The notes: a model not told the origin generated them from the sequence alone. Shown: positions 14,543 through 24,575, counted from the first letter of the stretch. The stretch: DNA of 41,228 nucleotides from JBMNQH01 sp050944035 (GCA_050944035.1 JBMNQH010000013.1:1-41228), one strand, 5' to 3'. Program-made: numbers and translations.

Positions 14543-17500
14543 TTAAATTACAAGGCCTTCCCCGTGATAAGGAAGATCGTTGACCGTGATACCGTTTTTC
14601 GAGACAGCAATCTGCAAAATGGGACCCTGTTTCCATTGAAACTGAAGCTGGAAGCTATCCCAGCTTTTGGGCAGTCTGGGCAAGAGGTACAGTTTTCCGT
14701 TTTTTAGCTGAAGTCCGAACAGTTCTTCCGCAATCACGCGGAACAGCCAGCCCGCGGAGCCGGTATACCAACTCCAGCCTGCGCGCCCCACTTTTCCGTC
14801 GGTCGTGTAGACATCGGCTGCGACAACAAAGGGTTCTGCGCGGTAAATATCAATGGGATGATTTGCCGGGAGAAGCGCCTGTAAAATCTCCCAACCAGTT
14901 TCCACCATGCCGGAACGCAGACAGGACATGGCAAGCCAAATTGCACCGTGCGTATACTGCCCGCCGTTTTCGCGGAAGCCGGGACCATAACTCTCAATAT
15001 AACCCGGCTGATTCCGGCAATTTTCAAATGGAGGGGTAAAAAGCGCAATGACTTTGTGTTCCCGGTCAAACAGAGCGGAAACGGCAGATTCCAGTGCGAT
15101 ATGCACGCGACCGGATTCGGCTTCCGGACAGAGAGCGGCAAAACTTTGTGCAATGGAGTCTATGCGGCAGGCCTCGGAATCTGCACTGCCAAGCGGTGTC
15201 CCATTACCGAACCAGCCGCGCAGATACCATTCTCCATCCCAGGCAGCATTGGCTGCCGTTCCGTATTGTTTGGCCGCATCGTGATAGCGGGCTGCAAGTC
15301 CGGGATTGCCGAGTCGGTCAAGTAACGCCGCCAGTCGGTGTACGGTGTGTGAGAAAAACCAGCTGAGCCAGACGCTTTCGCCGCCGTCCTTGCCAACCTT
15401 GTCCATGCCGTCATTCCAGTCACCGTTGCCCATATACAACAGGCCGTGTTTGCCGTGTCCACGGCGCAAAACCGCTTCTACGGCATGGCAGGCATGCAGC
15501 AGCAGGGTATCGCTGCGCTCGGATCGTTCCGGTGTCTCATAGCGGTCGCCTTCTTCAGCGGACAGCACGTTGGTATGCAGGTAGTGCCGCTCAATGTCGC
15601 AGATTGAGAGATCACCAGTCTTTTCAACGTATTCGCACAACGCCCATGGAAGCCAGAGAAGATCATCGGAGCACCGTGTGCGGACACCTTTGTCCATGCC
15701 GTCTGCGACGGGGTGCCACCAGTGTTGGACATCGCCTTCTTCGAACTGGTGTTCGGCCGACAGAAGCAATTGTTGTTTTAGGATATCCGGATCGACCAGT
15801 ACCAGATTTGCAGCGTCCTGTAGCTGATCCCGAAAGCCCATGGCGCCGCCGCTCTGATAGATCGAGGTTCGACCCAGGTAGCGGCAGGCTAAGGTCTGAT
15901 AGACTGCCCAGCCATTCATGATGTGGTTCAAATGATCGACCGGCGAGTTTGCTGTGATACACAGACAGCGCTTGCGCCAGTATGCCCTGGTGTGCTCCAG
16001 TGACTCAGCGGCAGCCTGCGGTGTGGCAAGCGTGCGCAGAACATCGTCATCACAACAGCCACAGACCAGTACAAGCGGAAACGAGCCTTCACAGGAAAGG
16101 GAGAAACAGGGGTCCAGACCGGCACCGGTTTTGCGGTCCGGCATACCGCTCAGCCAGCTTTCCCGGCTGGTTGTAAAACTGCGAATGGGAGTGGATGCTG
16201 TTGCCAAAAAGCGAAGATCAGGAATGGGACACCGAGGGTTTTCCGCCGTTAAGATATTATCATGAAACGCCGTGATAACTTGTGCAGCGTCGCGGTCATC
16301 CCCAGATAATACCAGAGGACATTGCCAGACAAGATGGCCTTCTTTCAGATCAGCAGACTCGATCAGGAATACGCGGGCATCGGTTTCCATCGGAATCCAC
16401 GCTGTAACACGGACAGAGGCGCCGGTTGGCAGCTGTGTTTCCCAAACCGCAGTGCCGAACGCATACGTGACTGTTGTGTCCGTGCTGTCCGGCTTGGCAA
16501 AGAGCGACCGGCGGCTTCTGTCCACCACTAGTTCCAGCGTTTCAAGGCCTGTCATGTTGAGTGGATCGTTGTTCCAAGGTGTGATGCGGCATTCTCTTGC
16601 ATTTTCCATCCAGAGATGACCGGAAGCGCAGTCTGTGGCAAACCAGCCCAGCCGGCCATTGGTCAATGGTGTGCTCCAGCAGCGCGGTGGCAGGCTGTGT
16701 GAGACCGTGAAGGAGAAACTGTGATCGTCGTTCCAGTGATAATGCGGCAGCGTTTGTGCGGGCAGCTCCGTGAGATCCTGTGCTACAAGACTGCGTTCCA
16801 CGTTGCGCGGGGTCGATTGCGGATGCGCAAGATCAAGCACCGCCGCCGCGGCAAGCAAGACGCTGTCACTCTCTTTTAAGAGCGGGACAATGTGCACACC
16901 GCCTTTTGCACCAAAGAAGCTTTCCCGGCCAATTTCCCGCAGGCAGTCGAGCAGGGCATTGGTCTTGGGGCGGTGATAGACACCGCCGTCATCGGTGCGA
17001 AAAACCAGATCAAACGGCAGACCGCAGGCGGTAATCAGCGCATGTTGTCGAATACAGACGCAGGCTGCGGCGAGGTGTTCCCGATTGGATAAATCAGCAC
17101 AGACAATGGGAAGATCACCGGAAATACCAAATTTCCAAAGGCCATTTTTTCCTTCCTGTGGAATGGATTCCAAGGTCTGTGCTGCTGGATGCGGCAGGAG
17201 CGGGAATAAAAGCGTTGGAACTAGAGACATGGCGATATCAACCTGCTGCGGTATCAGACCGAGCAGAAGCGAAAGTGCGGTGGGAAGCGCGGCCATTTCC
17301 TTATTTTCTTCTGCCAGAATGCGGAAGGCCGCTTCATAGGCTTCCTGCCGTGTGAAACCAAAGGCCAGTGCAAAGCGGACGCTGCCCTGTGTGCCTTCCC
17401 GTATGGTCAGTGATGCTTTGGCACAGATCAGGGGATCGTTCAACCAGCCGGTCTGTGTTTCTGTCAATTCAGAAAGGGAAGCAGCCAGTCCGCCGCGTCC

Positions 17501-20500
17501 GGGAATCTGTTCCCGATCTGTAGAAATGATCAGCGGGCTGTCACAGGCTAGGCAAAGCCAGCAATCGGGCAAAGACTTTCTGGCGATCCGGTGCAGAAGG
17601 AGTGCGCCGTTTTTCCAGTCGCTGTGCAAACCCAACTTATAAAAAGCTGGATGATTGTGATAATCCTGCTCCGGTGCCAGGACAGGAGAAAATGCAAACA
17701 CAACGTCACAGACGTGGACATCGTGGTCGGCAGGGTGAACCGTGACAGTACGCAATTCCCCGTTATGCGATGCAGAGACGGAAAGAGAAGAGGTGACAGA
17801 AACGGTTTCGGTCTGAGCGGAGAATATAGCGGAGGCGGCAGAAAATTGCCAGGACCACGTGGTGTCCGGTTGTCCGCAGTCCGGCAGAAGAGAGAGAAGA
17901 TGACCATCTTCCATCAAATAGAGACCCTCTGCCTGCCGCGGCTCTGCGGGCTGCTGCGGATAGCGGTATGGGAGCAAGGTGTTGACATGCGGCACAACGA
18001 CACCGCTTTCCGTAACTGCGAGGCTGTAGGTGCCATTGGAGAGGGTACAGCCTGTACTGCGGAAAAAGTCCACATCGTTCTCGTGGCGGTGCCAGTTCTC
18101 AACGGGAGTGCGTTTTGGTTTTTCCGGCAGGTTGGGTTCCTGTTTTCGTAGTACCAGGCCACCCAGCGGAACGGTTTCCTGTAACAGTCCTGCAAACGCG
18201 CGCATAGAGGCATCGCGCAAAAAACGGCGTGGGAAAATATGATTGCAAAGCCGGTTTGTAATGGAAAGCAGACTCATTCCAAGATGATGGGACATGACGC
18301 AGCGAACCAGCTCAAATTCTGTGCCTCTACAGCGGGAGGGAGTAAAATCAACGGCTTCCCAGAAACCATACTGTCCTCTTGCACCGATGCGATCCAGACG
18401 ATGGAGATTGCGCAATGCGGCGCGCGGTTCCAGTGGCAGGGCGAGAAATGTGCTGTAGGGAGAGATGACAAGCTCCCGATCCATATCCCGTTTCAGGGCC
18501 AATGTGCTGCAGCCATGGGCCTTATAACGGTAGTTGAGTGCGGCATCCAGCGCATAAAATGCACTTTCTGAGATGCCCCAGGGCATTTGGAATCCGGCTG
18601 TACGCTGCTTCTGTACAAACAGGCAGAACTTGGAATTCTCATAGAATGCAGAATCCTGATAGCAGGGCAGCAACAGCTCCGGCATCAGGTATTCAAACAT
18701 GGTGCCGGTCCAGGAGGCCATACCGCGGAATCCATCTTTTTGCACCTGTGCCCGGCTGAGTTTCCGCCAGTGCTTGCGGTCGACATCCCCTTTTGCAATG
18801 GCTACATAGCCGGTCAGACGGGCTTCACTTGCCATGAGATCATACCATCCCAAGGTCAACTGCTGCTGATCTGCATCAAACCCGATGTGGAACAGGTGCC
18901 GGCTGGTGTCATACAGTACAGAAAAATCCATGGCCTGGAATAAAGCGTCAGCGCGGTCTGCGAGGTCACGGCGGCCATATTCATTCATCGACTCGCGCAG
19001 GGCGAGCAGACAGGCGGCGAAGTTGCCGCTGTCCACTGTGGACACATACGCAGGGTGTAAAATGGCGAGGGTTTGGGTGTTGTACCAGTTGTAGAGATGA
19101 CCGTGCCATTTTGGAAGCTGTTCGACTGTTGTTAGAACGTGCTCCACCAAGGTTGTGCTCTCCTGTCTGTCTGCAATGCCGAGATCATTTGCTGCAACAG
19201 CACATAGGAGACACAGACCAATGTTGGTGGGGGAGGTGCGATGTGCAGTGCCGACGAAAGGCTGTTCCTGCCAGTTATCCGGTGGCAGAAAGTGATCTGT
19301 TTCTGTGCAGAAGTTGTGGAAATACCGCCAAATCTCCTTTGCGCACTGGATGAGGTAGCGGCGCTCAGGCTCTGCTGGAACAGAAGCGTTTGTGCGGGAA
19401 AGTCCCAGCGTATAGGCTGCTGCAGGAGCCAGAATCCAAAGAATACCCACGGCGATGCCAAGAATGGACGGGGAAAACAGGAGTATGATTCCACTCAGAA
19501 CGGAAAACCACAGGTTCCGATAGTTTTGTGCGAGGGAATGGCGCGTGCCGCCGCTCTGCGCGGCGGTTTGCCACTGCAGCAGGTTCCGATGAGAGACTGT
19601 CATACGCCAAAGCGCGGTGACAATAGCGGAGAGAGAAATCCAGGCGCTGTAAGGGAGAAGCAATAATTGAACGGCAGTCCGGATCAGACCACCGCCAACC
19701 CCATGTAAAATGGCGGAATGAAGGTGAAGTCGGCCCTCCCGCTTCTTTTTTGCAAAGCTGTCAATGCAGGTTAGAATCAATTGTAGAAGAATGGCGAACA
19801 GCGCGACAACAGCGGTTCGTTTCAGATGGTCCTGCCAGAAGAGCAGAGCAAAAAAGAGAGAAAAAAAGACAAACGGCGTAACAAGACTGCGCCGCAAACT
19901 GTCGAATAGACGCCAACGATCGATATCCCGCAGATTGTGCCCGCGCCGGAACAGCCAGGGAAGATTTTGCCAGTCGCCGCGTGTCCAGCGGTGCAGTCGC
20001 CGATAGAAGGAGGGGACAGTGACCGGGCAGCCGTCTGTGAGTTCGACGTCTCCAACAAAGCCACCATGCAGAAATGCACCTTCCAATGCGTCGTGTGAGA
20101 GAACCCGGTTGTCGGGAATTCGTCCTTCCAGACAGTCCAGAAAAACGGCAGCATCGAAGATGCCTTTCCCGGAGAAGCCACCGCAGGAGAAATAATCCAT
20201 ATAGAGCTCGCTGCTGTCACCGCCGTAGGCGTCCGTACCGCCCGGACCAGCTGAGATTCTGGCGAAATCGGTTTCAGTTGTGGATTCCAGTTCTGTCGCA
20301 ATCCGGGGCTGTAAAATGCCAAAGCCCTCCCGGACGATGCCATTTTCGTCGACAACAGGTTGGTTGAGCGGATGCAGCATGGCGCCTACCAGTTCTCTTG
20401 CAGATCCAGGAGACAGGCGGGTATCTGCATCCAATGTTAAAATGAACCGCGTATTTTTCAGTGCGTTTGGGTTACCGGCAGCGCAGAGAATGGCGTGCTC

Positions 20501-21883
20501 TTTCCCGCAGAGCATACGCGAGAGCTCCATCAGTGCACCGCGTTTTCGTTCCTTTGCTGTCCACCGCCGACTCTGCAGATCTTGCACCCGTTTGCGATAC
20601 AGCACATAAAATCCGCCCTGATACCGTGCATTGAGACCAAAGACAGCCGATTGCGCTGCATCAAGCAGTTTTTGGTCTGTGGGCGTTTCCGCAGTATCCG
20701 CTTCCATCAGATCCAACAGCAGCGCAAACTGAAGATTACGGCCGCAATCCCGGTTTGCAAGATGATATTCCTCCAGACGTTCTACAAGCTTACGTGCCTG
20801 CTGTTCGCTGGTCAACAGTGCGGAAATTACACACAGGGTGCGACCCTCTTCTGGAATGCCGTCTTTGAGTTCCAGTCTAGGAATATGTGTCGGTGTGCCG
20901 AGGTGCAGCAAAATGGTGTCGAGAAGGGTTTTGACGAGTTCCCAAATCGGAAACAGCAAAAGAAATGCGGAGAGAACACTGCGTGTGAAGAAGGCGAACA
21001 GCAGTGTGAAAAAGAATGTCAGCAGGACATTTGCAGCAATGTACCAGCCGCCATCTCTGCCATGTTGTTTTTGTCCAAGCGGTGCACAATGGAGAAAATA
21101 CCCGATGTGCCGCTCTCGTGGACTGGTTCCCTGTTTTGCCAGTTGCAGCAGTTCTTCGGCAATATGGTATTCCGGTGTGCCCTTTGCCAGAGACAGACGT
21201 GCGATCTGCCTGCGGTATTGATTGCGGCTTTTTTCATCCATTACGGGATAAATCCCGGCAGGGTCCTGTCGCAAAATTTGCTCTGTGTGATCGATGCGCT
21301 CCAACAAATCATGGAAATCCCGTGTTGCAAGCAGACGCAGCGAGGAGATGAGACGGTTCATTTGATCGGGGGCAGTTTCTGCTTCCAGATCCTGACAGAC
21401 AGCGGCAAGTGTCTCAACCAGTGCAGCACGAATGGCTGTGGTCAGCAAAGACAATTCGTCCATACTGAGGATACAGCAGTGCTGGAATCCAATTAGAAAG
21501 GTTTCGCAACGTGTTTCCGTAACGGAACCAAGACCGGACTGTACCAGATGATAAGCCAGGATGCGAAGAATGGGGATGTTGTCCATTGAACAGCGAAGCA
21601 GGTCAGTATCGCGCAGGGTTTCACAGGCTGTGCGGCCTTCTCGTTGGATCAAATACCAGTTGTCAAGCAGCCACTCGCAGGCTTCGGGTGGCTGAAGCTG
21701 TCCATTCCAGCGCGCTTGTATTTGCGCATGGACGTCTCGAATGGTGTGCAGATGACTGTTAAGCTGTTTTGCCCAGCGTCCACCGCTGACGATGTTGTTG
21801 GGATGTAGGGGGCGTGCGGTATTTTCGCCAAATGCCTCGAGATGACTGTCGTCGATGTAGAGGCTATTTTCGTGGTAGATCAT
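14543..21883 (-). CDS. NdvB-like cyclic beta-1,2-glucan synthase / GH94 phosphorylase multidomain protein
   Basis: A 2446-residue protein, starting at ATG 21883 behind GGGAGGA. The order matches NdvB/Cgs: an N-terminal domain; membrane segments near residues 285-335; a GT84-type glycosyltransferase domain with DADT near 485 and RRLHRWTRGDWQ near 645; further membrane segments around 670-870; a glucoamylase-like domain (FEYLMPELLLP, GISESAFYALD, YGFWEAVDFTPSR) to about 1290; and a long GH94 phosphorylase-like C-terminus with GDWNDGMDKVG near 2180. In Proteobacteria such proteins make and cyclise beta-1,2-glucan at the inner membrane. A Firmicute homologue may make a related linear or cyclic glucan. 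Domain borders are estimates. The gene stands alone between divergent ylxM and the yfmF operon. Confidence 0.85.
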   Translation of the reverse strand: MIYHENSLYIDDSHLEAFGENTARPLHPNNIVSGGRWAKQLNSHLHTIRDVHAQIQARWNGQLQPPEACEWLLDNWYLIQREGRTACETLRDTDLLRCSMDNIPILRILAYHLVQSGLGSVTETRCETFLIGFQHCCILSMDELSLLTTAIRAALVETLAAVCQDLEAETAPDQMNRLISSLRLLATRDFHDLLERIDHTEQILRQDPAGIYPVMDEKSRNQYRRQIARLSLAKGTPEYHIAEELLQLAKQGTSPRERHIGYFLHCAPLGQKQHGRDGGWYIAANVLLTFFFTLLFAFFTRSVLSAFLLLFPIWELVKTLLDTILLHLGTPTHIPRLELKDGIPEEGRTLCVISALLTSEQQARKLVERLEEYHLANRDCGRNLQFALLLDLMEADTAETPTDQKLLDAAQSAVFGLNARYQGGFYVLYRKRVQDLQSRRWTAKERKRGALMELSRMLCGKEHAILCAAGNPNALKNTRFILTLDADTRLSPGSARELVGAMLHPLNQPVVDENGIVREGFGILQPRIATELESTTETDFARISAGPGGTDAYGGDSSELYMDYFSCGGFSGKGIFDAAVFLDCLEGRIPDNRVLSHDALEGAFLHGGFVGDVELTDGCPVTVPSFYRRLHRWTRGDWQNLPWLFRRGHNLRDIDRWRLFDSLRRSLVTPFVFFSLFFALLFWQDHLKRTAVVALFAILLQLILTCIDSFAKKKREGRLHLHSAILHGVGGGLIRTAVQLLLLPYSAWISLSAIVTALWRMTVSHRNLLQWQTAAQSGGTRHSLAQNYRNLWFSVLSGIILLFSPSILGIAVGILWILAPAAAYTLGLSRTNASVPAEPERRYLIQCAKEIWRYFHNFCTETDHFLPPDNWQEQPFVGTAHRTSPTNIGLCLLCAVAANDLGIADRQESTTLVEHVLTTVEQLPKWHGHLYNWYNTQTLAILHPAYVSTVDSGNFAACLLALRESMNEYGRRDLADRADALFQAMDFSVLYDTSRHLFHIGFDADQQQLTLGWYDLMASEARLTGYVAIAKGDVDRKHWRKLSRAQVQKDGFRGMASWTGTMFEYLMPELLLPCYQDSAFYENSKFCLFVQKQRTAGFQMPWGISESAFYALDAALNYRYKAHGCSTLALKRDMDRELVISPYSTFLALPLEPRAALRNLHRLDRIGARGQYGFWEAVDFTPSRCRGTEFELVRCVMSHHLGMSLLSITNRLCNHIFPRRFLRDASMRAFAGLLQETVPLGGLVLRKQEPNLPEKPKRTPVENWHRHENDVDFFRSTGCTLSNGTYSLAVTESGVVVPHVNTLLPYRYPQQPAEPRQAEGLYLMEDGHLLSLLPDCGQPDTTWSWQFSAASAIFSAQTETVSVTSSLSVSASHNGELRTVTVHPADHDVHVCDVVFAFSPVLAPEQDYHNHPAFYKLGLHSDWKNGALLLHRIARKSLPDCWLCLACDSPLIISTDREQIPGRGGLAASLSELTETQTGWLNDPLICAKASLTIREGTQGSVRFALAFGFTRQEAYEAAFRILAEENKEMAALPTALSLLLGLIPQQVDIAMSLVPTLLFPLLPHPAAQTLESIPQEGKNGLWKFGISGDLPIVCADLSNREHLAAACVCIRQHALITACGLPFDLVFRTDDGGVYHRPKTNALLDCLREIGRESFFGAKGGVHIVPLLKESDSVLLAAAAVLDLAHPQSTPRNVERSLVAQDLTELPAQTLPHYHWNDDHSFSFTVSHSLPPRCWSTPLTNGRLGWFATDCASGHLWMENARECRITPWNNDPLNMTGLETLELVVDRSRRSLFAKPDSTDTTVTYAFGTAVWETQLPTGASVRVTAWIPMETDARVFLIESADLKEGHLVWQCPLVLSGDDRDAAQVITAFHDNILTAENPRCPIPDLRFLATASTPIRSFTTSRESWLSGMPDRKTGAGLDPCFSLSCEGSFPLVLVCGCCDDDVLRTLATPQAAAESLEHTRAYWRKRCLCITANSPVDHLNHIMNGWAVYQTLACRYLGRTSIYQSGGAMGFRDQLQDAANLVLVDPDILKQQLLLSAEHQFEEGDVQHWWHPVADGMDKGVRTRCSDDLLWLPWALCEYVEKTGDLSICDIERHYLHTNVLSAEEGDRYETPERSERSDTLLLHACHAVEAVLRRGHGKHGLLYMGNGDWNDGMDKVGKDGGESVWLSWFFSHTVHRLAALLDRLGNPGLAARYHDAAKQYGTAANAAWDGEWYLRGWFGNGTPLGSADSEACRIDSIAQSFAALCPEAESGRVHIALESAVSALFDREHKVIALFTPPFENCRNQPGYIESYGPGFRENGGQYTHGAIWLAMSCLRSGMVETGWEILQALLPANHPIDIYRAEPFVVAADVYTTDGKVGRAGWSWYTGSAGWLFRVIAEELFGLQLKNGKLYLLPRLPKSWDSFQLQFQWKQGPILQIAVSKNGITVNDLPYHGEGLVI

Positions 21884-21996
21884 GCCAGTTCCTCCCTCTC
21901 TATCGGAGATTCTTACAAAAAAGTTTCCCCAAAAGGTTTGAAATGTATGCGCTTTCCGAATTTTTCCTGATACAATGAATCAAAGGGAGAAAAGAC

Positions 21997-22025
21997 TTGA
22001 CAAGATACAGATTTCTGTGTAAAAT
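21997..22025 (+). promoter_or_regulatory. promoter of the ylxM-ffh operon
   Basis: TTGACA (21997-22002), 17 bases, TAAAAT (22020-22025), about 65 bases upstream of ylxM. A divergent promoter for the glycosyltransferase gene must also lie in 21884-22000, but no clear one is visible. Confidence 0.75.
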
Positions 22026-22091
22026 ACCGGAGTAAAGGAAAAATGCTTTACAAAGGAAAATTGCTTCACACCAGGTCGAGGAGGAAATGAC

Positions 22092-22442
22092 ATGGAAGAT
22101 AAAACGCTGACCATGACAATGCTTCTGGACTTTTATGGTGAACTGCTTACTGAAAAACAGCGCAGCTGTTTTGAGATGTATTACAATGAAGATCTCTCGC
22201 TTTCAGAAATTGCGGAGTTACAGGGAATTTCCCGCCAGGGTGTGCGGGATTCACTTGTGCGAACAGAATCTTCTCTGCGCGAGACAGAGGAAAAAATAGG
22301 GATGGTTGCAAAGTATATCCAGCGCCGTACCGTTCTTGCAGAACTGGAACATACGCTGGACGCGCTGATCGCGGCAACCGATGGCAGATCACGGGAGCTG
22401 GCAGAGCATGTTTTGCAGAGGCTTCAGGATCTGGAAAGCTGA
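22092..22442 (+). CDS. ylxM: YlxM/UPF0122 helix-turn-helix protein
   Basis: A 116-residue protein with a sigma-region-4-like helix-turn-helix (SLSEIAELQGISRQGVRDSL, residues 36-55). YlxM is conserved directly upstream of ffh in Firmicutes; in streptococci it binds signal recognition particle components and modulates their activity. The strong GAGGAGGA site and the 12-base gap to ffh support co-expression. Confidence 0.92.
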   Translation: MEDKTLTMTMLLDFYGELLTEKQRSCFEMYYNEDLSLSEIAELQGISRQGVRDSLVRTESSLRETEEKIGMVAKYIQRRTVLAELEHTLDALIAATDGRSRELAEHVLQRLQDLES

Positions 22443-22454
22443 AAAGGGGCACAA

Positions 22455-23792
22455 ATGGCATTTGAAAATCTTTCAGAAAAACTGGCTGCGTCCTTTAAAA
22501 AGCTGCGCAGAAAAGGCCGCCTGACCGAGGCCGATATCAAAGAGGCCATGCGGGAAGTTCGCCTTGCACTGCTTGAGGCGGATGTCAGCTACAAAATTGT
22601 GCGGGACTTTGTCAAAAAAGTCAGCGAACGGGCAGTCGGCGCCGATGTGTTGGAAAGTCTGACACCGGCACAGATGGTGATCAAGATCGTCAACGAAGAG
22701 CTCTGTGCGCTGATGGGCAGCGAAAACAGCAAACTCAATATTTCTTCCAAATCTCCAAGCGTGGTCATGCTGGTCGGCCTGCAGGGCGCCGGTAAAACCA
22801 CCAACGGGGCAAAAGTCGCGGCGCTGATGAAGAAAAACGGAAAACGCCCGTTGCTTGCAGCGTGTGACGTTTACCGGCCGGCTGCAATTCAGCAGCTTGA
22901 GACAGTCGGTGCAAAGCTGGATCTTCCTGTGTTCCAGATGGGGCAGGGCAATCCGGTGGACATTGCAAAGGCAGCTGTGGAGCACGCAAAGCGGTATGGC
23001 AACGACATGGTATTTCTGGATACTGCAGGCCGTCTCCATATTGATGAAACGCTGATGGATGAATTAAAAAACATCCGTATAGCGACGGAGCCGGCAGAAA
23101 TCCTTTTGGTTATCGACGCAATGACCGGTCAGGATGCAGTCAACGCAGCGTCTGCCTTTGATGAAGCGCTTGGCATTGACGGCATTATGCTGACCAAGCT
23201 CGACGGCGACGCGAGAGGCGGTGCGGCGCTTTCCGTCCGCGCAGTGACCGGAAAGCCGATCAAGTTTGTTGGTACTGGCGAAAAGCTGGATCAAATTGAA
23301 TCGTTTTATCCCGACCGTATGGCGTCCCGTATTCTCGGTATGGGCGACGTGCTGACGTTGATTGAGAAAGCGGAAGCAACGATGGACGAGAAAAAGGCGC
23401 AGGAACTCGCTGAACGCCTGAAGAAAAACAAGTTCACGTTGAGTGATTACTATGACCAGCTTGTCTCAGTAAAGTCCATGGGCAGTATGCAGGACATTGC
23501 CGGGATGATTCCCGGTCTTGATGCTAAAGCATTGCAGGGTGCCAGCTTCGACGAAAAAATGCTGGATCGTATCCAGGCGATTATTCTTTCCATGACGCCA
23601 TATGAGCGCGAGAATCCCGGTGTGCTGAACAGCAGTCGGAAAAAGCGCATTGCCCGCGGCAGCGGCACAACCGTTGTGGACGTCAACCGTTTGCTCAAGC
23701 AATATGAGATGATGCAGACCATGACAAAGCAAATGGTCAACAACGGTAAAAAAATGAGAAAGCTTGGGAAACTTGGTATGTTCGGCATGTAA
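22455..23792 (+). CDS. ffh: signal recognition particle GTPase Ffh
   Basis: A 445-residue protein of standard length. It has an N domain (residues 1-95), a G domain with P-loop GLQGAGKTT (108-116), DTAGR and TKLDGDARGG, and a methionine-rich C-terminal M domain (about 300-445) that binds signal peptides and SRP RNA. It targets nascent membrane proteins to FtsY. No SRP RNA gene is recognisable in the window. Confidence 0.98.
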   Translation: MAFENLSEKLAASFKKLRRKGRLTEADIKEAMREVRLALLEADVSYKIVRDFVKKVSERAVGADVLESLTPAQMVIKIVNEELCALMGSENSKLNISSKSPSVVMLVGLQGAGKTTNGAKVAALMKKNGKRPLLAACDVYRPAAIQQLETVGAKLDLPVFQMGQGNPVDIAKAAVEHAKRYGNDMVFLDTAGRLHIDETLMDELKNIRIATEPAEILLVIDAMTGQDAVNAASAFDEALGIDGIMLTKLDGDARGGAALSVRAVTGKPIKFVGTGEKLDQIESFYPDRMASRILGMGDVLTLIEKAEATMDEKKAQELAERLKKNKFTLSDYYDQLVSVKSMGSMQDIAGMIPGLDAKALQGASFDEKMLDRIQAIILSMTPYERENPGVLNSSRKKRIARGSGTTVVDVNRLLKQYEMMQTMTKQMVNNGKKMRKLGKLGMFGM

Positions 23793-23858
23793 TGTAAAAC
23801 AGTTTGCTCACACATTGTGTTTGCATAGAAAGTAAAATGATGGAGGTGAATTGAAAAT

Positions 23859-24095
23859 ATGGTAAAAATCAGACTTCGCAGAATGGGTGCTAAGAAGAAT
23901 CCTTTCTATAGAATCGTTGTTGCAGATTCCCGCAGCCCTCGTGATGGCCGATTCATCGAGGAGCTCGGTACTTACAATCCGCTCGTAACTCCCGTTGAGA
24001 TTAAGGTAGATGTAGAGCGTGCAAAGTACTGGATCGCAAACGGTGCACAGCCCACTGAGACTGTCAAGGCTCTGCTGAAAAAAGCTGAGGCTTAA
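23859..24095 (+). CDS. rpsP: 30S ribosomal protein S16
   Basis: A 78-residue protein; the opening MVKIRLRRMGAKKNPFYRIV and DSRSPRDGRFIEELGTYNP are diagnostic for bS16. GGAGGTG precedes the start. It sits in the conserved ffh-rpsP-khpA order. Confidence 0.98.
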   Translation: MVKIRLRRMGAKKNPFYRIVVADSRSPRDGRFIEELGTYNPLVTPVEIKVDVERAKYWIANGAQPTETVKALLKKAEA

Positions 24096-24110
24096 GGAGA
24101 ACACGTCAGC

Positions 24111-24341
24111 ATGAAAGAACTGTTAACCTATATCGCGCAGAACCTTGTGGACAACCCCGACGAGGTTCGTGTGACTGAACGGGTCACGGATGCGGAAACC
24201 GTGTTTGAAGTCCGTGTTGCTGATGGTGATATGGGCAAGATCATTGGACGTCAGGGAAAGATTGTCAAAGAAATCCGGATCCTGATGAAGTCCGTTGCCC
24301 AGAGACAGGGCAAAAAGATTTCCGTAGAAATCATGGACTGA
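24111..24341 (+). CDS. khpA: KH-domain RNA-binding protein KhpA
   Basis: A 76-residue single KH domain with GxxG loop GRQG in MGKIIGRQGKIVKEIR (residues 43-58). KhpA acts with KhpB/Jag as a global RNA-binding pair. AAGGAG lies upstream, 15 bases after rpsP. A perfect terminator follows. Confidence 0.93.
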   Translation: MKELLTYIAQNLVDNPDEVRVTERVTDAETVFEVRVADGDMGKIIGRQGKIVKEIRILMKSVAQRQGKKISVEIMD

Positions 24342-24367
24342 GTGAGATCGGAAGAATTTTCTTCCAA

Positions 24368-24405
24368 GTTGCCAAAAAAGTCCCGATAGGGACTTTTTTG
24401 GCAAC
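24368..24405 (+). terminator. terminator after khpA
   Basis: Perfect 17-bp arms at 24368-24384 and 24389-24405 around a GATA loop, with a T6 run inside the 3' arm and an A6 run in the 5' arm. It separates ylxM-ffh-rpsP-khpA from the rimM group. Confidence 0.85.
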
Positions 24406-24432
24406 CGGCAGTCTGATATGGCAGAACTTTTC

Positions 24433-24462
24433 TTGCTCTCTGTCATGAGATTGAAATAAAAT
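24433..24462 (+). promoter_or_regulatory. candidate promoter before rimM
   Basis: TTGCTC (24433-24438), 18 bases, TAAAAT (24457-24462). It would start transcription near the foot of the long hairpin at 24466-24550. The -35 box is weak, so confidence is modest. Confidence 0.4.
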
Positions 24463-24465
24463 AGG

Positions 24466-24550
24466 AATGGCGAGAGGTTTCTTCGTCGGAAAAGGTGTCG
24501 CCCTGCACGGAGGCTGCCCCTTGCCGAGGAAAAAATCCCTCGCCATTTTT
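24466..24550 (+). other. long imperfect hairpin upstream of rimM, possible structured leader
   Basis: AATGGCGAG (24466-24474) pairs with CTCGCCATT (24539-24547). The interior can continue pairing through GGTTTCTTCGTCGG with CCGAGGAAAAAATCC, then AAGG with CCTT, giving one extended stem of about 85 bases that ends in a T5 run. It lies between the khpA terminator and rimM. It could be a small RNA, an attenuator of rimM-trmD-rsmA, or a palindromic mobile repeat. Confidence 0.6.
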
Positions 24551-24575
24551 GTAATAGAAGCAAAGGAACAAAAGT

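Noticed and set aside
21938..21976. A second promoter before ylxM using TTGAAA and TACAAT
   Set aside because: The boxes are 27 bases apart, far from the 16-18 needed; the pair at 21997-22025 is much better.
24466..24550. SRP (4.5S/6S-type) RNA gene near ffh
   Set aside because: The hairpin lacks the conserved GGTCAGG...GGAAG...AGCAGCC apical motif required of SRP RNA.
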